A DNA stretch of 64,000 nt from Ptychodera flava (lineage: Eukaryota > Hemichordata > Enteropneusta > Ptychoderidae): positions 25,782,674-25,846,673 of the forward strand of contig NC_091933.1 in assembly GCF_041260155.1 (NCBI RefSeq), read 5' to 3'. Positions 26,849-62,600 of this stretch are shown piece by piece. Each line of letters opens with the position of its first letter. Position 1 is the stretch's first letter. The translations under genes and the position numbers were made by a program. The notes beneath the pieces are model-generated. The model saw nothing but the letters and a program-made list of their open reading frames with translations, had not been told where the DNA came from and searched no databases.

Positions 26849-28745
26849 TTAGCATGTTTACATGATAAACCCTCTTAGTTTTCTACGGCCACCTTGCTCA
26901 ATTTCATAATCAATGTTTGAGACTTTCCTTACCACAGTGAATGTCCCTTGCCATTGAGCACTCAACTTGAGCGTGGAGAAAGGTAAGTGTACAAGTATTT
27001 TATCGCGACTCTTTCCTTGCTCTTCTGTCATATCATCGTGCCTGAGCTTTTTCCATGTTCTTCTTGACAATTTTTCTAATGTCAGCAGATCTTTCTCGCA
27101 CCGTTATTACCTACTGCGAATGCTCTCCGTCTTGCGAATTTTTGACATGGACCACAAGTCCTGCAGTATTCTGCAACATCCTTGAAAATAACAGGCAAGT
27201 AATAGTATTGTAGCAACTGTTGTTTAGTCTTTTCAATACAAAGGTGTACCGGCAGAGGTATGTCACGTGACACTCTAAGCAATGCATTTCGACATTCCTC
27301 AGTTACCACAATTTGTCTAACTTCACGCACCATATGTGAAGAAATACACTAACGATACAATGATTTCTCATGCCCAAACACTCCTGCCTGATTTTCCAAC
27401 GATTGACTTGCATCTGCATGCTCTGGCACCTTTGCAAGAGTAGGATATGCTAAGGGACTGTCTGAGATTGTCGCATAAGTTCAAAAAGGGAAATTCGTTC
27501 GTTTAAGGGGGAGGGGGTTTGACCTCCATTCAATTAGTGAACTTCACTGTCGCACTTTTATTTTGTGATCACAAGTTCTCTTTACATTGTGTGTAAAATG
27601 AACAAAACCTACACACTCATAACAATTTTGCTGTAACTGTTTCCAAACTCGTTCGTGTCATGCTATGGTTTATAGTACTCAAAATAGAAGAAGTACTTTA
27701 CGATGTACAGATAATGTGGGTCAGGGGATACATATTCTTCAGTAGCTCTAACAAATTGCTACATTGTATTTTCAGGCAGACATCGACATTTCGCACTTTT
27801 GAACTTTCGTTTAGGGGAGGGGGTTTGATCTAAACGAAGGAATTTTGTTTCTTGAATTTATGGGACAATCTGGGACCGTCCCTAATTGAAGTTGTCTTAA
27901 CTTATCCCGATCTAACCTTAATATTTCAGCATATTCCTGCTGACATTTTAATCCGGTGGAAATGTTCTTGGACATTTTAGAAGTAACGTCATCACTTTCT
28001 TCATCATCACTTGTGTCACTTAGGTCTGATGAATTCTAATCAAACGGTTCGTCAAGGGCTGATATATCATGGGAGGTATCATTACACTCACGCCTACTGT
28101 TTATATCATCCGCTTCACCACTGTTTGAATTGTCCTCGTCAAACTAGCTAGAGATACCCAGTGAATCATCATGTTCGTCACGCGACCCATTTACCTATTG
28201 CATTTCATTGACTGTATCACTATGTTCTGAAGTGCTATTACTTTCATCAGATGATTCTACTTCCTCATCGGAGTCATCACCTGTTTATTCCGCTTGAATG
28301 AGAGTTGGCAACTCCTCTTCAGGTATTGCTCTCACGCCTGACGCCATTTCATTTCGCTTAACTATAGCCTCGCGCTGGTCTTGCGCTTTCTTTTGACGTA
28401 TTGTGACCACTAACGCACTGGGATCCTCGAAGATAAGCTCACCCTCACCTAGCAGAATGTCTTCAGGTATACCTTTCCATACCAACATACGTAAAGGTCA
28501 AGTGAAAATTTCACTTTCAACGTGGGCTTTGACAACAGGCGCCTTGTGCACTGTTTCGTCTGCAAAACTCAAATTGCAGGCAAATAGTGAGACTTTTGTA
28601 CAACCTCTTTACCAAAGTTTGACAACAACCAATAACCGACATAAATATTTCTCCCAAGTAGATATTCATTATCAAAGTCAGCCCGAATGTCATAGCCGTT
28701 GTCATCCTGATTTCTGACATGGCCAACGACCTTCGTCTTTGCTAA
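26849..28745 (-). mobile_element. Ty3/gypsy fossil, protease-like and integrase side
   Basis: Minus-strand pol remains, read right to left: a region resembling a retroviral-type protease and its flank (WKGIPEDILLGE, about 28285-28730), an acidic Ser/Asp/Glu-rich linker (about 27900-28280), the integrase zinc-finger region (HLCIEKTKQQLLQYYYLP, YCRTCGPCQKFARRRAF, 27082-27333), and the end of an integrase (LSAQWQGTFTVVRKVSNIDY, 26858-27070). The RT lies after this in reading order (20560-21516). Integrase before RT fits the Gmr1-like gypsy group. It is broken, with many breaks, and looks old. It carries a 429-bp MITE. Confidence 0.7.
27454..27882. mobile_element. 429-bp PIF/Harbinger-like MITE flanked by TAA
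   Basis: The left end GGGACTGTCTGAGATTGTCG and the reverse complement of the right end (GGGACGGTCCCAGATTGTCC) are inverted repeats continuing for about 50 bases. TAA flanks both sides (27451-27453, 27883-27885), a TWA-type target duplication. Inside each end lies GGGAGGGGGTTTGA in mirror arrangement. There is no coding capacity. It inserted into the gypsy fossil. Confidence 0.82.
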
Positions 28746-28799
28746 ACCAGCATTTTAAGCCGACACTTGTTCTGGACTATAGTTATGACAGCTCATGAA

Positions 28800-29062
28800 T
28801 TATAATGACATAGCACTACGTCACAGAAAAAATTAATCAGTTATCAGCACCAGAGTTAAATATGCTTCATACAGTTGCTTATGGTACTACACATCATAAA
28901 AAGGTCACCTTTGATTTGGGTCACGAATTTGACGGTGGAATGTGAAGTATTATTTAGAGTGACGGATTTGACATTCACCAAATCGCCGCCCCCTCCTTTC
29001 GTGACGTCAACAAGTCAACACTGAACCATTGAACTACAGCTCTGCTTCTGCACTGGCTTGCA
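28800..29062 (+). promoter_or_regulatory. proximal promoter / 5' UTR region of gene B
   Basis: About 200 bases before the ATG are conserved with the region before gene C: TATCAGCAC, GCTTCATA, AAAGGTCA, TTTGGGTCACGAATTTGA and AACTACAGCTCT. AGGTCA and GGGTCA are nuclear-receptor half-sites in direct orientation, 10 bases apart. No clear TATA box was found at a convincing distance, and the start site is unknown. The gypsy fossil ends just upstream. Confidence 0.45.
29002..29009. promoter_or_regulatory. perfect CRE palindrome TGACGTCA upstream of gene B
   Basis: TGACGTCA lies 54 bases before the ATG. Gene C has GAGTGAACA at the aligned place, so the site is specific to gene B among the two visible promoters. 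CREB/ATF binding is inference. Confidence 0.45.
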
Positions 29063-54639
<25,577 letters not shown>

Positions 54640-55855
54640 TGTCAATAATTCCCAATCACACGCGCGGACAAGTATCACGAATCTTCGGAGGCGATTCCGT
54701 TGTTCAATATTGATCAGCTTAATTACGATCGAGTATATTCTTAAAAAATTTCATTGGGGTCTCTTTGTGTTGTTACCTGGGCATTTAAATATGCTCAGCG
54801 ATGTGATGCCATACTTTTGGTATTAGTGTCTGCCAATTTAAGCTAAAAATCAGATAGCTTTACGGGGTACGTGAAAAAAACAAGTAGCCATTTATTCATA
54901 AAGCCTGTTTTCTCTCCCTGACGGACGGTGGATACGCTGAAACTTTATGACGGGATTAATTAGAGTACGATTTCAGGTATTATTCTCAAGCAAAATACAT
55001 CTGTCCATTCCTTTGTCTGAATGTGACTCCTGTCACAATTATTTATAAGTTCCCATAATCCGAATCTGAATATTCACCTTTAACATGTTAATATTTTTTA
55101 TTTTAATCATGAATGATATTAACAATTGTTAGTTCTTATACTTCTTTCACTGGCGTATTGGCATGGTAATTCATAAATCAAATGTTTCTGTTACTTAGTG
55201 ACGTGGTTTTCTGTTGCAAAGGTTGCAGAATTGACAAAGGTTATCGGTAAATTTTGACGCTAAGGCCAAACAGTGAATGCCGACAGATCTCCATCGTGAT
55301 TTCTTACAGTGCAAATAAAGCAATCAATAGTTTTAACACCTCAAGTGCCGTTGACTTCGTCGTTTGTTCTGTATAATGACCACCAAATGCACTGTACAAG
55401 TTAAGGACCCACCTTGAAATCTTGCAGAGGTGGTCACGAGGCAATGCAGATTTCCGTCAGTCTTTGACGTATTTTCAAAATGAGGCAGAGTGTGTATTAT
55501 ATGTTTTCCCATAATTCAGCAGTTTTTCACTCTCTAACGATGTGAAGATTTTTTGGCAAAGGTAGCAAAGCTGGCAAATTTTTCACCTTACATATTTGAT
55601 TTCAATCTTGTGATTTACCATCACGCCTCCAATATTCTAACCTTTCGTTTCTTCGTGATAATGGAGTTTCGTCCTTCAAAATTTATTTACTCGGTAACTT
55701 CACTGGTATGGCGTATAGACACGACGAGGCAACAGAAATAAAGGCAAGGTGAGTTACTGCAGAACACCCCCAGGTGGTGAATGCCAAGCGTCAATTATTA
55801 ATTTGTTAGTTCGTCTGCAAAAACAAGTCCTTCTGATAGCAGCAGGAGTGCATAG
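54640..55855 (+). other. gene B 3' UTR and downstream flank
   Basis: Alignable in part with 17571-18600 after gene A. It includes the poly(A) candidate at 55314. Beyond it no gene or RNA is recognised. Confidence 0.5.
55314..55319 (+). terminator. AATAAA poly(A) signal of gene B
   Basis: AATAAA followed by GCAATC, 675 bases after the stop and aligned with ATTAAA in gene A. Confidence 0.6.
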
Positions 55856-56310
55856 TGTAACGCCCCTACCTGTAGAGATTTTATCTCGAAGCGTCCCTCA
55901 CGTCGCCAAGGCGAGTGAAGGTCATTGACTCAGATCGTACGAGAAGCAGATAAGAGATAGTGTGATAGTTTAATTAATTATTGGTTAAGATTTCAATGAG
56001 AACAATCGAGAATAGGATATTCCATGGTGTGATCTTATTTAATCTTAAGAAACAATCAAAGACTGGCGGGAAAATTACAACGTGATAACTTTTGTAATTA
56101 TGCAAGTTTGAAGATGTATTTAACTCTGTAGAGAGCTTAGACTAGGACTTGAGATCAGACCTACGACGGTGAACGACACGGTCGCCACCTTGCAATAAAG
56201 TACAAGGTTGTGTTACAATCTACATCTCGGTGTGTCAGCTTCAGTTACTGAAAGCATTACGATCCAGACTTGTACCTCAACTCGTAATTCCCCTAACTAC
56301 GAGCGCGACA
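55856..56310. mobile_element. probable solo LTR (gypsy-type fossil)
   Basis: A 455-base stretch starting TGTAACGCCCC and ending GAGCGCGACA, flanked by the 4-base direct repeat ATAG (55852-55855 and 56311-56314). It contains CAATAAAG near 56194. TG...CA ends, a poly(A) signal and a short target duplication fit a solo LTR. No internal coding region is attached. Age looks moderate, since the termini and target repeat are still recognisable. Confidence 0.55.
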
Positions 56311-56446
56311 ATAGCTTTCTTTTACGTTTTTCATTTATCTCAATGTGGTTCCGCAGGAAGTGTGTTCTTTATTGGTATCAGCTGGTAAAATAACTACCTC
56401 CGTTTTCACACCCCCCCCTACCACCCGGATCTCCTCCCATAGAAAA

Positions 56447-56742
56447 GGTGGACGGGTATGTGCCGCCCGAATGGGTCACTCTTTCACGAAAAAATCACCT
56501 AAACATGAGTCGATTTTTCAACCGACAAAACCTATCACCATGGGTCGAAAACAAAGCAATAATCCCATTATTTAGAAAAATCTTGACATGCAGCAGAGTA
56601 ATGTCAGGAGTACTCCTGGGATTTCGGGCCCCTCATGTTGTGAAACGCCTTCCAAGAGATACGAGACACCAACAAATGATGTATGAATGCAAACGTCAGA
56701 AATTAAGACACTTACCTTTATCGAAATAAACGCCCGTCCACC
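56447..56742. mobile_element. possible ~296-bp TIR element
   Basis: GGTGGACGGG at 56447-56456 and CCCGTCCACC at 56733-56742 are perfect 10-base inverted ends with weaker similarity inward. No clear target duplication was found. Short open frames inside are not convincing. Confidence 0.35.
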
Positions 56743-56786
56743 CTTCTTCCCTCACAACACAAGTTGGACAGGAGATAAGGACTTGT

Positions 56787-57170
56787 AGGTAATAAAGAAA
56801 GCAGTCAGACGGGGTGGAGTTGAAATCTTTATTTCAAATACCACAGTCAAAATTAATAAAATTACTGTAGTAATAAAGAAAACATTCAGACTGTTTGGAG
56901 TTGAAATCTTTATTTGAAATATCACAGTCAAAATTAATAAAATCAAATAAAGTAAACCGTTGCACAAAAAAACCTATCCGTCCCCACCTCAGGGGACTTA
57001 CAGCTGTGCCCTGTGTTCTACTGCGTGTGGGACGGCTGTGATGTTGACTCAATTAATCTGCAGATATGGCCAGCCGATTAGCAATGTTTGTTTAGCAATT
57101 ACAGTGGTGTGTTTATAGGTTGGAGAGGAGATATTATGGACTTGTGTTGTAATAAAGAAAGCAGTAAGAC
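56787..57170. repeat. short tandem repeats, ~80-bp unit
   Basis: GTAATAAAGAAA followed by CAGAC recurs at about 56790 and 56870, 80 bases apart, each followed by GGAGTTGAAATCTTTATTT. A third, more distant copy of the first word stands at about 57150. In two places a CCCCACC-CAGGGGA tract follows. Confidence 0.7.
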
Positions 57171-57899
57171 GGTGCACAGAGAACCCCATCCCTCCCCACC
57201 CCAGGGGAAGTACCGCTTTTCCCTGCGCTGTCAACATGATCCACTTGTTCTGCACAAGATCATGGCTACCAACAATTCCGTTAATGGGAAAAATAGTCGA
57301 GATATTTACGATTCATTTCTATCGCCCGTTTATGGATTTCTCTCAAGTACCGAGAACCATTTTGTAGATGTTCGTCATCTCTATTAGAAATACTGTTTTC
57401 AAGGTTATTTGTGTAGGTACGCGTATGGCATTTTGCTAGAAGTAAGAGCGATGCCAGAGCTGTAAAATGGTACCTAACTTTTTGTTGTCCGACACAGACT
57501 AAAAATGGTACGCGATTTTGCGCTGGCAGAGACATCAACCGCTCCTATCGAGGCTTGTATATAGGCATCATTTACACCCTCCCCATTCCTTTCCTTCCTT
57601 CACTTCATGAGGGCGCTTCGGTCTTGTCTGCGGCACAACAGTCCCTTCACTTTGGGCATAGGACAAGTCCTGCTCCACTTTGTTCATTTATTTCCCGAGG
57701 GACGGGCATACTTCACTTCCTGTCCCTCGGTCGAAGTCGCAAGCCAGACGATAAATCTGTACTTATCCCAATACATATATTTTGGAATTTGTACTTCACA
57801 GTTTTAATTACTTTGAAATGTATCAATAAATTCCTGAAAGTTCAACTGCTTCAAGTATTCTGCGCAGTTCTACAAAAACTATTGTATTTCATAATATAA
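57171..57899. other. intergenic before gene C, one hairpin only
   Basis: No gene recognised. The only clear structure is the hairpin at 57695-57730. Overlapping open frames at 57555-57899 have no family resemblance. Confidence 0.45.
57695..57730. repeat. 12-bp-arm hairpin
   Basis: CCGAGGGACGGG and CCTGTCCCTCGG pair with one mismatch around a 12-base loop. It lies about 400 bases upstream of gene C. Function unknown. Confidence 0.6.
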
Positions 57900-58129
57900 T
57901 TGACCAACTATCAGCACTAGTGTGGAATACGCTTCATAGGGTTGCACATGTTACTGCATATTACCAAAAGGTCAGCTTCGCTTTGGGTCACGAATTTGAA
58001 AGTAGCTATGAATTATTATATTAACAGAGACACATTTATAATGCGCCTTATCACCGTCCCTCCTTTCATAGAGTGAACAAGTCAACGCTGAACGATCGAA
58101 CTACAGCTCTACTTCTGCACTGGCTTGCG
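57900..58129 (+). promoter_or_regulatory. proximal promoter / 5' UTR region of gene C
   Basis: Shares TATCAGCAC, GCTTCATA, AAAGGTCA, TTTGGGTCACGAATTTGA and AACTACAGCTCT with the gene B upstream region, so these blocks have been kept since duplication. The CRE of gene B is missing. The start site is unknown. Confidence 0.45.
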
Positions 58130-59620
58130 ATGGCATCGTCCGAACAGACATGCTTTGTTAAAATGTGCGACAATTCAACTCACTGCCGACAAAGTCAACC
58201 CGATCTCGATATTTTGTATTGTGGAATACACCTGTGCTTCCTCCTTCTCCTGTCCTCGTCGCTGATCATACTCGGATGTTTCACAGTCTTGAGAAACTAT
58301 TCATCGAACATGCTTATACCATATCCGGGACACAAACGAAAATGGATATTGTCAACTCTCTTGATTTTAGTGTTACTCTGTGGCGTTGGTGAAGGTGTTT
58401 TAACAGATCTGACCAGGAGCACTGTAACACAACCTCATCTCTATGTACCTCAGTCATGTGCAATGCTCTGTGGACTGATAAGTTTGGTGTACTATAACTA
58501 CCTGGAATATTGGAAGCGACCTCACTTGACTTGGTTGTTGGTTCTGTATTGGCCGTCCGCTATTGCTATTGACGTTGCGAGACTGAACAATGAAACAGGT
58601 GACATTGGGTTTGATATTACCATAATGAGACAAGTGGTTATCCTGACATGCATCGTAATCTACGGATGTATGCTATGTGTGGAAGTTAACTTAATACGAA
58701 CAAAGGTAAGCCTTTGAAATCTTTACGTACAGCAAAAAGTAACTTTGTTTACTTGCGAACATAGTTATTTACTCACTTGTCATGTCCCCATGTCTTAAGA
58801 AGCCACAGTGCACTTTCCAGTTATCAGCTTGACCAAGGTTACATTCTTGATAACCTTTCTGTGACTAGTGGGTGTGTATTTTATATGTATACTTCTGACG
58901 TCTGTGCTACAGAGTGACTTCTTTATCGCTTTAAATTCAATAATGATCTGACACAGTCACATCTTTCATCAACTGTTACTAGGGTAACTGTCAAAGGTAC
59001 GAATATAAGCCGTACACAGCACTCAAGTGCGAAGTTTTCATTTGCCAAAGTGACTATTCCGTTTTCAGATTTTGATGTAGAAATTGTGTTGCTCTAACAC
59101 TGAGTCGCCACACATACAATTATCTTACTACACTTGAAACTACTCTCAAAAATATATACTGGTACAATTTGTACGTTTAATAAAATAGCCGTACATGTAC
59201 AAAGTGTATCGACAGTCCAAACCTATTACGTACTTTTGAATGACTCAGAAAATTTGCTCATAAAATGACCGGAGTACATGGACTTCATTGACCTGAGTGT
59301 TATCTCAAGCCTGTGCAAGTACTTTTCGGCTGCCGCAGTAAACAATGATAATTTAACGGCTGAAGATAAATGTGATTTGGCAGATTTTAGGTTGGTGTTA
59401 CAACGAAAAGCCTTATCCTCCCGATGTCCATAACAAGAGGATGTTCTACCGCTTCAACTACGGTAATCTGCTATCGAAGACGATGTTTTCGTCTCTTAAT
59501 TGGTTGTTCGTTCTCGGGTACAAGCAACCGTTGGAGATGGATGATCTTGGATGCTTGCCGTCGGATTTTGAATGCAGATATGTGTACAGCGTTTTCCAGC
59601 AAGCATATGACTCAGAGAAA
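58130..59620 (+). other. ABCC8/9-like: gene C TMD0 and L0 exons 1-2
   Basis: Five hydrophobic segments at the same places as gene B. Landmarks are PGHKRKWILSTLLILVLLCG, HLYVPQSCAM and CVEVNLIRTK, then the L0 stretch NWLFVLGYKQPLEMDDLGC. Differences from gene B cluster in the first extracellular segment and in the loop before the fifth helix (ARLNNETGDIG against VRLIKQTEEIG), which creates a new NET sequon in gene C. By SUR topology that loop is more likely cytosolic, so glycosylation is unlikely. Confidence 0.9.
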
Positions 59621-62600
59621 GTAAATCACTCTTTCTACACTTAATCGATGCTGAAGTTGGAATTTTAAGCATTTGAGACTGCATTGTGAAATTTGGAGAA
59701 CATTTTATTTGATTCAAAGTCTACTTTATATATCCGATCAGTTTGTGGTAGAGAATACCATAAATCGGCAAGATACAGTCATATTTTGCCGCCATGTTTT
59801 TAATTTTGCTATTTTTTGCTTTTAAAAAGTTTCAGTGTAAAATAACAAATTCATATGACGAATTTTGTTTTAAATACACTTTTTTTGCGAAGCCAAGCAC
59901 GATACTTATCTCGTTTTACGGACTCTCATATATGATACGATCGAACTTTTAGAAGGAAGCCCGCGTAATCAAAACGATGACTTCTATTGAATGAACGCAT
60001 TCTATTTCTCAACATTTTCTCGCTGAGAAATGACAATAACACGTCGCAGCCAGAGAAACAATTCACCATCATTTAGTGAGGTTGCAAAAGTTTGCGAAGT
60101 TACTTGAACGTTTGCTTTTCACATATTTACATCAACGTTCCAGTGTAACTTGGCACCCATCAAGATAAGATAATTATATGATAATCCAATCGGACGTGTA
60201 ATTACACATAAAAACGCAGCATTCAAAATCACTATTTGTTGAAACCAATTTTTACAGAGAATGTCGTGTTCGTTCTATCTTGTGTTTCAGGCAAGAGCTC
60301 TCAAGAAAAACAGACCACCGTCTTTGTGGAAAACCTACATGAGAGCATACGGTTGGCCGATATTACTGGGAGGCTCCATTAGGGTGCTAGCAGATATCTG
60401 TCTCATTTTGATTCCTTTTGCCATCGGGGGCGTAATTAACTACGCAACGAGAGAGTTCTTTGGCGAAGAAAAGTCAACTGAAAACGTAAGCAAAGCTTTC
60501 GGGCATGGTAAGGTTTGCAGGTTACATTGTTATAGTCGAACAATAAAAAAGGTGAGAAACTTTATCGAAGGTAGAATGCGCCTCGGGGACAAATATTCGG
60601 ACTCTCAAACTTTTACAATTCTTTTCTGATACACCACTTGTTGGGGCCATTTCCAAGCTCTTGGTATAAGAAAACTTTCCACCGGCTTAGTTTTCCGAAA
60701 TTCGAAATTTGTTTTTCTCCATAAAGTTAACACAGGGATGGCGGCCATTTTGAATTTTAAATATCGGTAAATCTTGGGTTTCTTTGTTCCCACAGTACCA
60801 AAAGTTGCGCGATGAGCCCCAGCTTTTATTCTTGAATGACTAAAAGTTTCATAGAGGAAAGTTTGAGCAAAATTTTAAGTCGTTCACTTTCGAGTCGCAT
60901 ACTACCTTAATAGTGTTGTTACCAATTGAAGTGATCGACTCTGACAGTCGATTGACAGACTTTCAGTAGTTTCCTCGTTGACAGGTTTGGTAGAGATGAG
61001 TGTACTTGATTCATCGAAAGTCTCCCCTTACATTTTCGTTTCATGAAAAGAACGTAAGAGAAAGAGAGAAAGCTTATTCGTTCTTTGGCTTGCGATGGGC
61101 CGATCCAGTATTTCATATTGCTGCAGTAGTATATAGCAGTTATTAGGCCTATGAGATGAATAATATGACAGACAAACCTTTAAGTTGACACTTGCAAAAA
61201 AAAAGCAATTTATGAAAACACCTCGTTTTATTCTCTACGCAGGTGTGCTACGTAACAGTAAACGAGTTCTTCAGCAACGGATATGTTCTGGTGCTTGTCA
61301 TCTGTGTACTTACCCTTGCAAAGGCCATTCTGTTCCGATTTGCACATATTATGTTCGATTGGTACGCTATACGTGTACAATCAGTGCTTCAGGTAAGAGG
61401 AAGATTTAACAAGGACGCCCTCTATGGCACATCACTGTAGATTTCCCATAAATCATTATGCTTTGTATCCTCGGATATTCCTCAATGAAGTCTACCATGT
61501 CTCTCATGTGTAGATAAATTCATAGTCTAGTTGTAAAACTTCTGAAAATGTACACCATTCTTCTCAATTCTCAGTTTAAATGATTTGGAAAATTATGCAT
61601 GATTGAGAGGAAAGATAGCATTATTGTAAAATTTTCCACTGATTGTGTCTTCAGCCATACAGAATAATGTGATGGAAAGTGGGGAGACTAGTCGCATCTG
61701 TATCATGAAACAAAAGGGTATTGATTTTTCAAAATAGAAAAGACAAAAGACATTTTCATGCTAAGTTGTCTCAGAGAATGATCCCTTCGGTTCGTCATAA
61801 CTTGCTGCCCAAAAGTATGGCATCTGTAGTACCTATGAAATGTGACATTTATGGTTGTTTGATGGTTATTTGGAAACTTTTACTGAAATAATTTAATGTA
61901 CTTTTACCAGATATTATTTAACAATTATTCTGATTGTAGATATCATTGCTTATATGCAGAATTGAAAAAAGTTTAAAAAATGTAACCTTCAATGATGCAA
62001 TCAAAGAGAATTGTGAGTAATTTATTGTACTGTGATATGGAGCTGTCATTGAAATATAGACGCTGAAAGTGTCCGGAATTATTTGTTTATTCATATTCTC
62101 AATAATGTATTAATAAACAGCCACGTAATAATGTCAAAATCTTCTTTTGAAACGAAATGATGGGATAGTAGGAAAATTCATAAATGAACGAATACTACGG
62201 AAAGCCGATGTTTCATTGTGGTTTTTTTTTACGAAAATGTACCTGTTAATGGAGGTAATAAGTTTATGTATTTCAGGCTTTTACTTACGAGAAGTCTTTA
62301 CATCTGTCGACGTCGAGTCTATCGAGCGGTGACATGACTGTTGGACAGATAACGAATCACATGTCGGTGGATGCCACAGCAATATTTTGGTTCAAAATGT
62401 ACCTGCCATGGTTGTGGGCAGGACCAATAATGGCAAGAAAATATTAATTTATGTAGATATATATGTGTATGCGTGTATGACAGATATCTATTTCAAAGTT
62501 GAGCCATTACTTGAATAGTTGAGCTGACCAAACAGTTTGATTAACTCTTCACACTTTTACCCTGTTTTTAAAAAAATTATAAAATGGAATATTACTTTTC

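Noticed and set aside
57555-57899. 114-codon open frame before gene C
   Set aside because: No family resemblance, overlaps another frame of similar length and a hairpin; nothing supports splicing or a start.
58073-58129. Longer N-terminus for gene C (upstream in-frame extension)
   Set aside because: It starts without ATG, is not conserved in gene B, and the ATG at 58130 matches the gene B start.
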